From Diaphorobacter limosus (lineage in GTDB: Bacteria; Pseudomonadota; Gammaproteobacteria; Burkholderiales; Burkholderiaceae_C): 64,000 bases of DNA. Made by a program: the position numbers and the translations under genes. This document shows positions 17,707 to 26,535 of the stretch, in pieces (within the stretch, counting starts at the first letter, position 1; each line of letters opens with the position of its first letter). The stretch covers positions 1,520,501 to 1,584,500 of the forward strand of contig NZ_CP136921.1 in the NCBI RefSeq assembly GCF_033100095.1, given 5' to 3'. Below the pieces are notes generated by a model, which saw nothing but the letters and a program-made list of their open reading frames with translations, had not been told where the DNA came from and ran no database searches.

Positions 17707-19077
17707 TCACACCCAGGCGCACTCGCAGGTGAAGTGGCGCAGGAACTTCGGCTGCTTGATGATCTTCACGCCGCGGATGTGATCGGCCTTTTGCCTGACC
17801 TCGGCAATCACCTCGGCCGCGTAGTCGAAATGGCTTTGCGTGTACATGCGGCGCGGGAAGGCCAGGCGCACCAGTTCCATGCTGTGGTAGGTCTCGCTGC
17901 CATCCTGCAGGCGCTTGCCGAACATGACCGAGCCTATCTCCACGCCGCGTATGCCGCCCTCCAGGTACAGCGCGTTGCACAGCGCCCAGGCCGGGTAGTG
18001 TTCAACCGACATATTCGGCAGCACGCTCTTGGCGTCGATGTAGACCGCGTGCCCGCCCGTGGGACGCACAAAGCCCACGCCCGCAGCGTCCAGCTTCTCG
18101 CCCAGGTACTCGGCCGTTCGCAGGCGATAGCGCAGGTAGTCCTCATCCAGCCCCTCCTCAAGGCCCACGGCCAGCGCCTCCAGGTCGCGCCCGGCCATGC
18201 CGCCGTAGGTGGGAAAGCCTTCCATCATGATCAGGTCGCTGCGCACCTCGTCCAGCCATTCGTCGGAGCGCAGCACGATGAAGCCGCCGATGTTGACCAT
18301 GCCGTCCTTCTTGGCGCTCATGGTGGCGCCGTCGGCGTAGCTGAACATCTCTTGCGCGATGGCCTTGATGGAGGTGTTTTCGTAGCCCGGCTCGCGCATC
18401 TTGATGAACATGGCGTTCTCGGCGAAGCGGCACACGTCCATGATGAAGGGTTTGCCGTATTTTTTGAGCAGCTGCGCATAGGCGCGGATGTTGGCCATGG
18501 AAACCGGCTGACCGCCGCCGGTGTTGTTGGTCACGGTGAGCATGCCGAACGGGATGCGCTGGCCCTCCTTTTTCAAGACCTCCTCGGCGCGCGCCAGGTC
18601 GATGTTGCCCTTGAAGGGGGCGATGGTGGCCGGCTGCAGGCCCACGGCCTCGACCAGGTCCAGCGCCTCGACGCCCAGGTACTCCAGGTTGCCGCGCGTG
18701 GTGTCAAAGTGGCAGTTGTTGGGCACCAGGTCGCCCTGCTTGCACACCGCCGTGAACAACACCTTCTCGGCCGCGCGGCCCTGATGCGTGGGCACGAAAT
18801 ACTGCATGCCGGTGATGTCCTGGATCACCTTCTCCAGCCTAAAGAAGCTGCGCGCGCCGGCGTAGCTCTCGTCGCCCTCCATGATGGCGCCCCACTGGCG
18901 CGCCGACATGGCGCCGGTGCCCGAGTCGGTGAGCCAGTCGATGAGCACGTCCTCGGCGCGCAACTTGAAGACATTCAGCCTGGCCTCTTCAAGCAGGCGC
19001 GCACGCTCGGCGGCGGTAGTCATGCGTATGGGCTCTACGCTCTTGATGCGAAAGGGTTCGATCAGGGTCTTGGGCAT
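17707..19077 (-). CDS. tnaA: Tryptophanase (beta-eliminating PLP lyase)
   Basis: A 456-residue PLP enzyme of the tryptophanase / tyrosine phenol-lyase family, of normal length. The PLP lysine is in MSAKKDGMVNIGG, and the conserved GGQPVSMAN and FPTYGGMAGRDLEA are present. The specificity loop reads RGVEIGS, as in tryptophanase (E. coli AVEIGS), not the MERG with substrate-binding Arg of tyrosine phenol-lyase; I therefore prefer indole-producing tryptophanase. Some stretches (FSYADGATMS) look more like the lyase. No tnaB permease or TnaC leader is visible. It is divergent from ubiU across 230 bases. Confidence 0.78.
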   Translation of the reverse strand: MPKTLIEPFRIKSVEPIRMTTAAERARLLEEARLNVFKLRAEDVLIDWLTDSGTGAMSARQWGAIMEGDESYAGARSFFRLEKVIQDITGMQYFVPTHQGRAAEKVLFTAVCKQGDLVPNNCHFDTTRGNLEYLGVEALDLVEAVGLQPATIAPFKGNIDLARAEEVLKKEGQRIPFGMLTVTNNTGGGQPVSMANIRAYAQLLKKYGKPFIMDVCRFAENAMFIKMREPGYENTSIKAIAQEMFSYADGATMSAKKDGMVNIGGFIVLRSDEWLDEVRSDLIMMEGFPTYGGMAGRDLEALAVGLEEGLDEDYLRYRLRTAEYLGEKLDAAGVGFVRPTGGHAVYIDAKSVLPNMSVEHYPAWALCNALYLEGGIRGVEIGSVMFGKRLQDGSETYHSMELVRLAFPRRMYTQSHFDYAAEVIAEVRQKADHIRGVKIIKQPKFLRHFTCECAWV

Positions 19078-19216
19078 GGTGGGCTATCCACGTATCTGTT
19101 GGGTGGGTGAAGGTAGCCCCGCGACAAAAACCATGGTGTCGGTCTTTTCCAACAGTTCACGAAAAAACCTGCTGCCCGCCCATGCCCGAGAGTTTTCCTC
19201 GGAAATACCCCCTGTC

Positions 19217-19258
19217 TTGACAAAAATCAGGCTGTGGTCTTTCGCATCGTCCTATGGT
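19217..19258 (+). promoter_or_regulatory. FNR/ANR-type site and promoter of the ubiUVT cluster
   Basis: TTGAC-AAAA-ATCAG (19217-19230) matches the FNR consensus TTGAT-N4-ATCAA at 8 of 10 positions. A -10-like TATGGT lies at 19253-19258, giving a start near 19265. The site is then centred at -41.5, the class II activator position. The leader to the GTG of ubiU would be 45 bases. Confidence 0.65.
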
Positions 19259-19309
19259 GTGCGGCCTCAGGAGCCAAGCCTCCCGACACAGATTGCATCG
19301 AGACCCACA

Positions 19310-20371
19310 GTGAACGCCATACTCAGTCCCTCCACCCCCATAGAGACCGGCACCAGCCCCGCCCGCACAGCCCCCGAGCTGGTCTGCCCCGCCGGCAGCC
19401 TGCCGGCCCTGAAAACTGCCGTTGACCACGGCGCCGACTGCGTCTACCTGGGCCTGCGCGACGCCACCAATGCGCGCAACTTTGCTGGCCTGAACTTTGA
19501 CGAGGCCGCCATCCAGACCGGCATTGCCTACGCCCACCAGCGCGGCCGCAAGGTGCTGATGGCACTCAACACCTACCCACAGGCAAGCAACTCCACGCCC
19601 TGGCGCTCGGCCCTGGATCGCGCTAGCGCCTGGGGCATAGACGCGGTGATCCTGGCCGACCCGGGCCTGATGCGCTACGCCAACGAGCACCACCCCGACT
19701 TGCGCCTGCACCTGTCCGTGCAGGGCTCGGCCACGAATGCCGACGCCATCAACCTGTACCAGCAGCAGTTCAACATCCAGCGCGCCGTGCTGCCACGCGT
19801 GCTTTCGCTGGAGCAGGTCAAGCAGGTGACGCAGCGCACCGACGTGGAGATCGAGGTGTTTGGCTTTGGCAGCCTGTGCGTGATGGTGGAGGGGCGCTGC
19901 GCCCTGTCGTCCTACGCCACGGGCGAATCACCCAACACCCATGGCGTGTGCTCGCCCCCGAAGTCCGTGCGCTGGCAGGAGACGCCCAGAGGCCTGGAGT
20001 CGCGCCTGAACGGCGTGCTCATCGACCGCTACGCCCAGGGCGAGAACGCCGGCTACCCGACGCTGTGCAAGGGGCGCTTTGACGTGGAGGGCGAGAGCAA
20101 CTACTACGCGCTGGAGGAACCCACCAGCCTGAACACGCTGGAGCTCTTGCCCCAGCTGGTGAAGATGGGCGTGCGCGCCTTCAAGATCGAGGGCCGCCAG
20201 AGGAGCCCCGCCTACGTGGCCCAGGTCACCAAGGTCTGGCGCGAGGCCATCGACCATTGCATGGCGCAGGGCCATTTGTACGCCCCCAAGACCGCCTGGA
20301 TGGCCAGCCTGGACCAGGTGGCCGAGGGCCAGCAGCACACGCTGGGGGCTTATCACCGGCCATGGAAGTGA
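19310..20371 (+). CDS. ubiU: O2-independent ubiquinone hydroxylation protein UbiU (U32 peptidase-like)
   Basis: A 353-residue U32-family protein ([39 protein letters not shown]). Cysteines 190, 197, 214 and 253 have exactly the spacing I recall for the [4Fe-4S] ligands of E. coli UbiU. With UbiV and UbiT it replaces the oxygen-dependent UbiI/H/F hydroxylases so that ubiquinone can be made without O2, using prephenate as oxygen donor. I chose the GTG at 19310: it gives a UbiU-like N-terminus and a start 45 bases after the putative promoter. The frame is open upstream into the divergent region but that part is not UbiU-like. Followed by a REP-type repeat and ubiV. Confidence 0.9.
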   Translation: MNAILSPSTPIETGTSPARTAPELVCPAGSLPALKTAVDHGADCVYLGLRDATNARNFAGLNFDEAAIQTGIAYAHQRGRKVLMALNTYPQASNSTPWRSALDRASAWGIDAVILADPGLMRYANEHHPDLRLHLSVQGSATNADAINLYQQQFNIQRAVLPRVLSLEQVKQVTQRTDVEIEVFGFGSLCVMVEGRCALSSYATGESPNTHGVCSPPKSVRWQETPRGLESRLNGVLIDRYAQGENAGYPTLCKGRFDVEGESNYYALEEPTSLNTLELLPQLVKMGVRAFKIEGRQRSPAYVAQVTKVWREAIDHCMAQGHLYAPKTAWMASLDQVAEGQQHTLGAYHRPWK

Positions 20372-20392
20372 CACCCTATTGCCTCGCCAACT

Positions 20393-20494
20393 CCCTCTCC
20401 CGCACGCGGGAGAGGGTTGGGGTGAGGGTGCCAGGCAAGACCACCGCCGCGCCTCGCCCCCTCACCCCTGCCCTCTCCCCCAGGGGGGAGAGGG
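20393..20494. repeat. REP/BIME-like double palindrome between ubiU and ubiV
   Basis: Two hairpins (CCCTCTCCCGC at 20393-20403 with 20406-20416; CCCTCTCCCCC at 20471-20481 with 20483-20494) flank complementary GGGGTGAGGG (20419-20428) and CCCTCACCCC (20459-20468). The whole is an inverted pair of REP-type units inside an operon, able to form strong mRNA secondary structure. Confidence 0.8.
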
Positions 20495-20513
20495 AGAGAA
20501 CAACCAAACCACC

Positions 20514-21416
20514 ATGATGAAACTAGCCCTAGGCCCCCTTCAGTACTACTGGCACCGCGACACCGTCTTCGAGTTCTACCAACAAATGGCCGAGTCGCCG
20601 GTGGACATCGTCTACCTGGGCGAGGCCGTGTGCTCGCGCCGCCGCGAGCTGCGCCAAAGCGACTGGCTGGACATTGCCCGCATGCTGCGTGATGCCGGCA
20701 AGCAGGCCGTGATGTCCACCATGGTGCTGCTCGAATCCACCAGCGACGTGGCCGACATGCACAAGATCGTGCGCGATGAAGAATTCTTGATCGAGGCGAA
20801 CGACATGGGCGCGGTGCACAAGCTGGCGGGCAAGCGCCCCTTCGTGGCCGGGCCGCAGCTCAACCTCTTCAATGCCGATTCCCTGGCCTGGATGGCCGGC
20901 CTGGGCGCCAGTCGCTGGGTGATGCCGCTGGAGATGAAGCACAGCGACCTGGCCGTGCTGCTGCAGACCCGGCCCGCAGGACTGGAGACCGAGGTCTTCG
21001 CCTACGGCCGCATGCCGCTGGCCTTCTCGGCACGCTGCTTCACGGCGCGGCACTACAACCTGCCCAAGGACGATTGCGGTTTTCGCTGCATCGAGCACCC
21101 CGACGGCCAGCTCTTGCAGACGCGCGAGAAGGAATCCTTTCTGGTCATCAACGGCATACAGACGCAGTCGGCCAAGGTGCACAACCTGGTGGGCGACATG
21201 CCCGCGCTGCGCGCCGCCGGCGTGGACATCCTGCGCATCTCGCCACAGTCGCAGCACACCGACAAGATCATTGCCGCGTTCGACGCCGCGCGCCGCGCCG
21301 CGCAGCCCAACCCGGCCGCGCTGCAAGCCATGCGCCCCTTCATGCCCGAGGCGTCCTGCAACGGCTACTGGCATGGCCGCCCGGGCCTGGACCTGATCGA
21401 ACCCGCCCTGGCCTGA
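20514..21416 (+). CDS. ubiV: O2-independent ubiquinone hydroxylation protein UbiV (U32 peptidase-like)
   Basis: A 300-residue U32-family protein ([34 protein letters not shown]). Cysteines 40, 175, 188 and 192 reproduce the pattern I recall for the [4Fe-4S] cluster of E. coli UbiV (39, 180, 193, 197). It forms a heterodimer with UbiU in the anaerobic ubiquinone pathway. Two consecutive ATGs (20514, 20517) are possible starts; there is no other difference between them. The 142-base gap from ubiU is filled by a REP-like repeat, so relative expression of UbiU and UbiV may be set by that structure. Confidence 0.9.
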   Translation: MMKLALGPLQYYWHRDTVFEFYQQMAESPVDIVYLGEAVCSRRRELRQSDWLDIARMLRDAGKQAVMSTMVLLESTSDVADMHKIVRDEEFLIEANDMGAVHKLAGKRPFVAGPQLNLFNADSLAWMAGLGASRWVMPLEMKHSDLAVLLQTRPAGLETEVFAYGRMPLAFSARCFTARHYNLPKDDCGFRCIEHPDGQLLQTREKESFLVINGIQTQSAKVHNLVGDMPALRAAGVDILRISPQSQHTDKIIAAFDAARRAAQPNPAALQAMRPFMPEASCNGYWHGRPGLDLIEPALA

Positions 21417-21434
21417 AAAACTGAGAGGCCCCCC

Positions 21435-21953
21435 ATGACCACCACCCCGCCCGCCCCCTTCACCCTGCCCGCCCCCGTGGGCGCGCTGCTCTCGCGTCTG
21501 CCGGCCTACCCGGGCTCCATGCTGCTGGTCACGGCCATCAACTTCGCCCTGGCCAAACAGCTGCCGCAGGACGTGAAAGACATCCTGCGCGCCAAGCGTC
21601 TGGCGATTCGTGTGCGCGATGCACGCGTGGCGTTCGACTTCTCATGGAACGGCCAGCGCTTTGTGCCCTGCAAGCCGCAGGCCGAAACCGATCTGGCCAT
21701 CAGCGCCAACGCCCAGGACTTCCTGCTGCTGGCGCAGCGCCGGCAAGACCCGGACACGCTGTTCTTCAACCGCCGCCTGGTGATGGAGGGCGACACCGAG
21801 CTCGGCCTGGTGGTCAAAAACGCGCTGGACGCGCTCGAGCTGCCCGTGCTCGACCCGCGCGAGTGGACGCCGCGCGCGGTGCTCGAGCGCAAGGCGCCGC
21901 AGCTGCTGCGCCAGCTGCCACCGCTGCCGCGCTTTCTGAGGGGACGGCCATGA
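21435..21953 (+). CDS. ubiT: SCP2-domain ubiquinone accessory factor UbiT
   Basis: A 172-residue protein with a sterol-carrier-protein-2 domain (ILRAKRLAIRVRDARVAFDF, then RRLVMEGDTELGLVVKNALD). In E. coli UbiT replaces UbiJ in holding polyprenyl intermediates for the oxygen-independent ubiquinone pathway. It follows ubiV by 18 bases, giving the ubiU-ubiV-ubiT order. Its stop overlaps the start of the next gene by four bases (ATGA), so the DGC protein belongs to the same transcript. Confidence 0.87.
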   Translation: MTTTPPAPFTLPAPVGALLSRLPAYPGSMLLVTAINFALAKQLPQDVKDILRAKRLAIRVRDARVAFDFSWNGQRFVPCKPQAETDLAISANAQDFLLLAQRRQDPDTLFFNRRLVMEGDTELGLVVKNALDALELPVLDPREWTPRAVLERKAPQLLRQLPPLPRFLRGRP

Positions 21954-22345
21954 CCGACCCGGCCCCTGTGCCCCTGCCGCCGCTGGTCTATTCCTGCTCG
22001 GGCTGCTCCAGCGCGGCGCAGCTGGCCAACCATGTGGCGGTGCAAATGGACAGGCGCGGCCTGGCCGAGATGTCATGCATTGCCGGCGTCGGCGGCGACG
22101 TGCCCAAGCTGGTGCAGCTCGCCAAGAGCGGCCGCCCCGTCATCGCACTGGACGGCTGCCCGCTGGAATGCGTGCGCAATTCACTGGCGCGCCACAGCGT
22201 CACGCCGGCACGCCACTACCAGCTGCACAAGTACGGCGTGAAGAAGCGCAACCACCAGGACTTCGACCCGGCCCAGGCCGACGAGGTGCTGGCACATGTG
22301 CAGGCCGACCTGGCTGCAGCCCCGCTGGTGCCTGCGCATGGCTGA
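21950..22345 (+). CDS. DGC-domain putative zinc-binding protein
   Basis: A 131-residue protein with the conserved cysteines of the DGC family (CSGC at residues 16-19, Cys43, and the signature LDGCPLEC at 68-74). The family is predicted to bind zinc or a similar metal, with no proven function that I know. It overlaps both neighbours (ubiT by 4 bases, ubiX by 8), which ties it to the anaerobic ubiquinone operon. A role in metal or Fe-S supply, or as a redox-sensing partner for UbiU/UbiV, is only a suggestion from context. AGGGG upstream of the ATG supports the start. Confidence 0.8.
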   Translation: MTDPAPVPLPPLVYSCSGCSSAAQLANHVAVQMDRRGLAEMSCIAGVGGDVPKLVQLAKSGRPVIALDGCPLECVRNSLARHSVTPARHYQLHKYGVKKRNHQDFDPAQADEVLAHVQADLAAAPLVPAHG

Positions 22346-22922
22346 GGCACGCCGCATCATCGTCGGCATATCGGGCGCCAGCGGCGCCGTCTATGGCGTG
22401 GCCCTGCTGCAGGCGCTGCGCGCCATGCCGGACGTGCAGACGCACCTGGTCGTCTCCGATGCCGGCTGGCTCAACATCCAGCACGAGACCGCCCTGTCGC
22501 GCGAGCAGGTGCTGGCCCTGGCGCACCAGGCGCATGACAACGCCAGCATTGGCGCCAGCATTGCCAGCGGCTCCTTCGGCGCGCAGGCCATGGTGGTGGC
22601 GCCCTGCTCCATGCGCACGCTGGCGGCCATCGCCCATGGCCTGGCGGACAACCTGCTGACGCGCGCCGCCGACGTGATCCTGAAAGAGCGCCGCCGCCTG
22701 GTGCTGCTGGCGCGCGAGACCCCGCTGCACCTGGTGCACCTGCGCAACATGACCACGGTGACCGAGATGGGCGGCATCATCTGCCCGCCCGTGCCCGCCT
22801 TCTACCAGCGGCCGCAGACCGTCGAGGACATCGTGCAGCACAGCGTGGCACGGGCTCTGGACCTGCTGGGGCTGGAGCATGCACTGGCGCCGCGCTGGCA
22901 GGGCCTGCATGATCAGTCCTGA
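22338..22922 (+). CDS. ubiX: Flavin prenyltransferase UbiX
   Basis: A 194-residue flavoprotein of usual length ([58 protein letters not shown]). UbiX joins dimethylallyl phosphate to FMN to make prenylated FMN, the cofactor required by UbiD, whose gene follows at once. The ATG at 22338 overlaps the preceding DGC gene by 8 bases and gives the standard N-terminus. Confidence 0.95.
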   Translation: MAEARRIIVGISGASGAVYGVALLQALRAMPDVQTHLVVSDAGWLNIQHETALSREQVLALAHQAHDNASIGASIASGSFGAQAMVVAPCSMRTLAAIAHGLADNLLTRAADVILKERRRLVLLARETPLHLVHLRNMTTVTEMGGIICPPVPAFYQRPQTVEDIVQHSVARALDLLGLEHALAPRWQGLHDQS

Positions 22923-22926
22923 ATTG

Positions 22927-22965
22927 ATAGCTGCTTGCCCTTGATACATAAGCGCTGGAGCCCGT
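22927..22965. repeat. 39-bp palindromic repeat, copy 4, abutting the ubiD start
   Basis: ATAGCT (22927-22932), TGCCCTTG (22936-22943) and TAAGCGCT (22949-22956) keep the exact family spacing. The following bases GGAG (22957-22960) sit six bases before the TTG start of ubiD. Confidence 0.75.
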
Positions 22966-22966
22966 T

Positions 22967-24460
22967 TTGACGCAAATCCACTACCGCGACCTGCGCGACT
23001 TCATGGCCCAGCTGGAGGCCGCGGGCGAGCTGCGCCGCATTGCTGCCCCGGTCTCGCCACACCTGGAGATGACGGCCCTCAGCGACCGCGTGCTGCGCGC
23101 GGGCGGCCCGGCGCTGCTATTCGAAAACCCCACGGGCCACGCCATGCCGGTGCTGGCCAACCTGTTTGGCACGCCGGCGCGCGTGGCGCGGGCGCTGGGC
23201 GTGGCGGGGCTGCCTGAGATCCGCGCCTTTGGCGAGGTGCTGGCGTCCTTGAAAGAGCCCGAGCCGCCGCGCGGCATGAAGGATCTGTGGGGCCGGCGCG
23301 AGCTGGTCAAGACGCTGTGGAGCATGGCCCCGTCCACCGTGCGCCGCCCGCCCTGCCAGGAGGGGGTGATCGAGGGCGACGAGGTCGATCTGTCCCAGTT
23401 GCCGATACAGCACTGCTGGCCCGGCGACGTGGCGCCGCTGGTCACCTGGGGCCTGACGATCACGCGCGGGCCGCACAAGCGCCGGCAAAACCTGGGCATC
23501 TACCGCCAGCAGGTCATCGGCAAAAACCAGCTCATCATGCGCTGGCTCTCGCACCGCGGCGGCGCGCTCGACTTTGCCGAGCATTGCCGGCAACACCCTA
23601 GCCAACCCTACCCCGTGGCTGTGGCGATTGGCGCCGACCCGGCGACCATCCTGGGCGCCGTCACCCCCGTGCCCGACAGCCTGTCGGAATACCAGTTCGC
23701 CGGCCTGCTGCGCGGCGCGCGCACCGAGGTGGCCGACGCGCTGGGCGTGCCGCTCCAGGTGCCGGCCCAGGCCGAGATCGTCCTGGAAGGCCACATCCAC
23801 CCCGATGCCAGTCACCAAAGCGGCTGGCAGCACGCACTCGAAGGCCCGTACGGCGACCACACCGGCTACTACAACGAATGCGCCGAGTTCCCGGTGTTCA
23901 CCGTGGAGCGCATCACGCAGCGCCGCGACGCCATCTACCACAGCACCTACACCGGCAAGCCGCCGGACGAGCCGGCCATGCTGGGCCTGGCGCTCAACGA
24001 ATTGTTCGTGCCGCTGTTGCAGCGCGCCTTTCCCGAGATCGTCGATTTCTACCTGCCGCCCGAGGCCTGCAGCTATCGCATGGCGGTGGTCAGCATCAAG
24101 AAGGCCTACGCCGGCCACGCGCGGCGCGTGATGATGGGCGTGTGGAGCCATCTGCGCCAGTTTCTGTACACCAAGTTCGTCGTCATCGTCGACGACGATA
24201 TCGACGTGCGCGATTGGAAAGAAGTGATTTGGGCCATGACCACGCGCATGGACCCGGTGCGCGACACCATGCTGATAGCGAACACCCCCATCGACTACCT
24301 CGACTTTGCTTCCCCCGTCAGCGGCCTAGGGGGCAAGATGGGGCTGGACGCCACCAACAAATGGCCCGGCGAGACCCAGCGCGAATGGGGCCGCACCATG
24401 GCCATGGACGCAGCGGTCAAGGCGCGCATGGATGCACTGGCCGACGACCTGGGCCTGTAA
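22967..24460 (+). CDS. ubiD: 4-hydroxy-3-polyprenylbenzoate decarboxylase UbiD
   Basis: A 497-residue prFMN-dependent decarboxylase, matching the E. coli length of about 494. It starts [20 protein letters not shown], which aligns with the conserved YxDLRDF start of UbiD and so supports the TTG at 22967; the next ATG, 12 codons in, would cut into the conserved start. Internal landmarks include [20 protein letters not shown] and [13 protein letters not shown]. It removes the carboxyl group of polyprenyl-hydroxybenzoate in ubiquinone synthesis. GGAG six bases before the TTG is contributed by an intergenic repeat. It is preceded by ubiX and followed 12 bases later by a P450. Confidence 0.93.
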   Translation: MTQIHYRDLRDFMAQLEAAGELRRIAAPVSPHLEMTALSDRVLRAGGPALLFENPTGHAMPVLANLFGTPARVARALGVAGLPEIRAFGEVLASLKEPEPPRGMKDLWGRRELVKTLWSMAPSTVRRPPCQEGVIEGDEVDLSQLPIQHCWPGDVAPLVTWGLTITRGPHKRRQNLGIYRQQVIGKNQLIMRWLSHRGGALDFAEHCRQHPSQPYPVAVAIGADPATILGAVTPVPDSLSEYQFAGLLRGARTEVADALGVPLQVPAQAEIVLEGHIHPDASHQSGWQHALEGPYGDHTGYYNECAEFPVFTVERITQRRDAIYHSTYTGKPPDEPAMLGLALNELFVPLLQRAFPEIVDFYLPPEACSYRMAVVSIKKAYAGHARRVMMGVWSHLRQFLYTKFVVIVDDDIDVRDWKEVIWAMTTRMDPVRDTMLIANTPIDYLDFASPVSGLGGKMGLDATNKWPGETQREWGRTMAMDAAVKARMDALADDLGL

Positions 24461-24472
24461 AAGGAGAACGCC

Positions 24473-25621
24473 ATGAGCAGCACCCCCACCCCCTGGGACC
24501 CGCAAGCCCCCGAGGTGCAGCGCGACCAGCGCGCCGCCTTCGACCAGCTGCGCGCGCGCTGCCCGCTAGCGCACAGCGCAAGCCAGCACACCACGGTGTT
24601 CGGCCACCCCGAAGTCATGCAGGTGCTGCTCGACCACGCCACCTACAGCAGCGCCGTGTCGCAGCATCCGGCCGTGCCCAACGGCTACGACCAGCCGCAG
24701 CACACGCGCTACCGCCAGGCGCTCGATCATTTCTTCGCACCCGAACGCATGGCGCGCTTCGAGCCGGTGTGCCGTGCGCTCTCCGCCGCCACCGTGCAAG
24801 AGGCGCTGCAGCTGGGCGGCAGCCTGGAGATCACGCAGGAGTTCGCCCTGCCCTTTGCCGTGCGCGTGCAGTCGGCGTTTCTGGGCTGGCCGACGCTGCT
24901 GCAGGACGAGCTGCTGCAGTGGCTACGCCGCAGCCAGGCGGCCACCCGCTCGGGCGAGCGCGCGCAGACCGCCGCCGTGGCGCAGGAATTTGAAGACCTG
25001 GTGCAGCGCGTGCGCCAAGCGCGCCAGGGCGTGCCGGCCACGCAGGACATCAGCAGCGAGCTGATGCACACGCGCGTCGACGGGCGCCTGCTGGATCTGC
25101 GCGAACTCGCCAGCGTGCTGCGCAACTGGACGGTGGGCGAGGTCGGCACGATTACCGCGTCCATAGGCATATTGCTGCACTGGCTGGCCAGCCACCCCGA
25201 CTGGCAGCAGCGCCTGCGCGGCCAGCCCGGCCTCTTGGGCGCCGCCATCGACGAGGTGCTGCGCATCGACGGCCCGCTGGTCGGCAACCGCCGCATCACC
25301 ACGCGCCCGGTCACGCTGGGCGGCTGCCCGCTGCCCGCAGGCGAGCGCGTGGCCATCAACTGGATCGCCGCCAACCGCGACCCGCGCGTGTTCGACCAGC
25401 CGGGCGAGTTCCGCCTGGAGCGCGACCCGGCGCTGAACCTGCTCTACGGCGCCGGCATCCACGTCTGCCCCGGGGCGCCGCTGGCGCGGCTGGAACTGCG
25501 CGTGCTGATCGAGGAAGTGCTGGCGCGCACCCAGGCCATCACGCTCAGCCCCAGCCACGCCCCGACCCGCGCCGTGGCGCCGGACGCCGGCTACGCCACG
25601 CTGCACATGCGGCTGCAATAG
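24473..25621 (+). CDS. Cytochrome P450
   Basis: A 382-residue soluble bacterial P450. The heme-ligand loop is LLYGAGIHVCPGAPLARLEL, with the thiolate Cys in place and Tyr instead of the usual Phe. The K-helix ExxR is at DEVLRIDGPLVGNRR. The I-helix reads NWTVGEVGTITAS, in which, by eye, the usual acid-alcohol pair that delivers protons for O2 activation is not at the expected place; peroxide-driven or atypical chemistry is possible. It follows ubiD by 12 bases with an AAGGAG site, so it is probably co-transcribed with the ubiquinone genes, but no ferredoxin or reductase is nearby. The substrate is unknown. Confidence 0.85.
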   Translation: MSSTPTPWDPQAPEVQRDQRAAFDQLRARCPLAHSASQHTTVFGHPEVMQVLLDHATYSSAVSQHPAVPNGYDQPQHTRYRQALDHFFAPERMARFEPVCRALSAATVQEALQLGGSLEITQEFALPFAVRVQSAFLGWPTLLQDELLQWLRRSQAATRSGERAQTAAVAQEFEDLVQRVRQARQGVPATQDISSELMHTRVDGRLLDLRELASVLRNWTVGEVGTITASIGILLHWLASHPDWQQRLRGQPGLLGAAIDEVLRIDGPLVGNRRITTRPVTLGGCPLPAGERVAINWIAANRDPRVFDQPGEFRLERDPALNLLYGAGIHVCPGAPLARLELRVLIEEVLARTQAITLSPSHAPTRAVAPDAGYATLHMRLQ

Positions 25622-25649
25622 ATCTTTCGCCCGGTCTTTTCACACCCCC

Positions 25650-25713
25650 TTGCCACGGCACCAGGCGTCGCATACACTCACCTCATCATTTCCATAATTA
25701 TCGAATAATGGAA
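25650..25713 (+). promoter_or_regulatory. arsR promoter and operator
   Basis: TTGCCA (25650-25655), a 17-base spacer and TACACT (25673-25678) form a good sigma-70 promoter. Downstream, TTCCAT at 25690 and ATGGAA ending at 25713 are the outer arms of an imperfect 24-bp palindrome that covers the arsR start codon, the expected place for ArsR binding. Confidence 0.65.
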
Positions 25714-26028
25714 GAACAAACCGTACTCAAGGCCCTGACAGCCCTCTCGCAAGCGCACCGGCTGCGCGTGTTCCGCGCCCTGGTGGTCGCCGGCCAGGCC
25801 GGCCTGACGCCGGGGCAGATCGCCGAGGCGCAGCAGATACCGGCGGCCACGCTGTCGTTTCACCTCAAGGAGCTGGTGCAGGCCGGCCTGCTGACGCAAG
25901 AGCGCCAGGGCCGCAGCCTGATCTACCGCGCCGACTTCGCGCAGATGAACGCGCTGCTGACCTTTCTGACCGAGAACTGCTGCCAGGGCGACGCCTGCGC
26001 CGCCACCCCATCCGCACCCTGCTGCTGA
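25708..26028 (+). CDS. arsR: ArsR-family arsenic-responsive repressor
   Basis: A 106-residue winged-helix repressor (LSQAHRLRVFRALVVAGQAG, ATLSFHLKELVQAGLLTQER). The classical CxC motif in helix 3 is missing. Instead cysteines cluster at the C-terminus: Cys91, Cys92, Cys97 and Cys105-106, similar to the CC-x5-C arsenite site of Acidithiobacillus ferrooxidans ArsR. It should release the operator when As(III) binds. The ATG lies inside the palindromic operator and has no ribosome-binding site, so the mRNA leader is only about 25 bases. First gene of [11 protein letters not shown]3-arsM. Confidence 0.92.
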   Translation: MEEQTVLKALTALSQAHRLRVFRALVVAGQAGLTPGQIAEAQQIPAATLSFHLKELVQAGLLTQERQGRSLIYRADFAQMNALLTFLTENCCQGDACAATPSAPCC

Positions 26029-26032
26029 CCCC

Positions 26033-26518
26033 ATGACCACCCACATTCTCATCCTGTGCACGCACAACTCGGCGCGCAGCGTGCTGGCCGAGGCCATGCT
26101 CAACCACCTGGCCGCCGCGCAAGGGCTGGACGTGCGCGCGCACAGCGCCGGCAGCGCGCCCAGCGGGCGCGTCAACCCGCAGGCGCTGGAGGTGCTGGCC
26201 GCCGCCGGCGTGGCCACACAGGGCCTGCGCAGCAAGAGCTGGGACGAATTCAGCGCCGCCGATGCGCCGCCCATGGACATCGTCATCACCGTCTGCGACA
26301 GCGCGGCCGAGGAGGCCTGCCCGCTGTGGCCCGGCAACCCGGTGCGGCTGCACTGGGGCTACGCCGACCCGTCCAGCGCGCCGGGCGGCGCGGCCGGCCA
26401 ACGCGCCGCCTTCGAGCACACGCGCCAGACCCTGGCCGAGCGCCTGCAACGCCTGCTGGCGCTGCCGCTGGCGTCCCGGGGCGCAGCCGCCCTGCACACC
26501 GAACTCTCCCGCCTTTGA
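26033..26518 (+). CDS. arsC: Arsenate reductase, low-molecular-weight phosphatase type
   Basis: A 161-residue reductase of the LMW tyrosine-phosphatase fold. The P-loop CTHNSARS has the catalytic Cys9 and Arg, and the redox cysteines are Cys88 and Cys96 ([12 protein letters not shown]), as in thioredoxin-coupled ArsC enzymes, not the glutaredoxin-coupled E. coli R773 type. It converts As(V) to As(III) for export by Acr3. The start lies 4 bases after the arsR stop. Confidence 0.93.
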   Translation: MTTHILILCTHNSARSVLAEAMLNHLAAAQGLDVRAHSAGSAPSGRVNPQALEVLAAAGVATQGLRSKSWDEFSAADAPPMDIVITVCDSAAEEACPLWPGNPVRLHWGYADPSSAPGGAAGQRAAFEHTRQTLAERLQRLLALPLASRGAAALHTELSRL

Positions 26519-26535
26519 CCCGCCGCCAACCCGCC

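Noticed and set aside
17707..19077. Tyrosine phenol-lyase instead of tryptophanase
   Set aside because: The specificity segment reads VEIGS as in tryptophanase, without the substrate-binding Arg of the lyase; some lyase-like stretches leave moderate doubt.
18881..19309. Extended N-terminus of UbiU
   Set aside because: The frame is open upstream but overlaps tnaA and the FNR/promoter region, and the added residues do not resemble UbiU.
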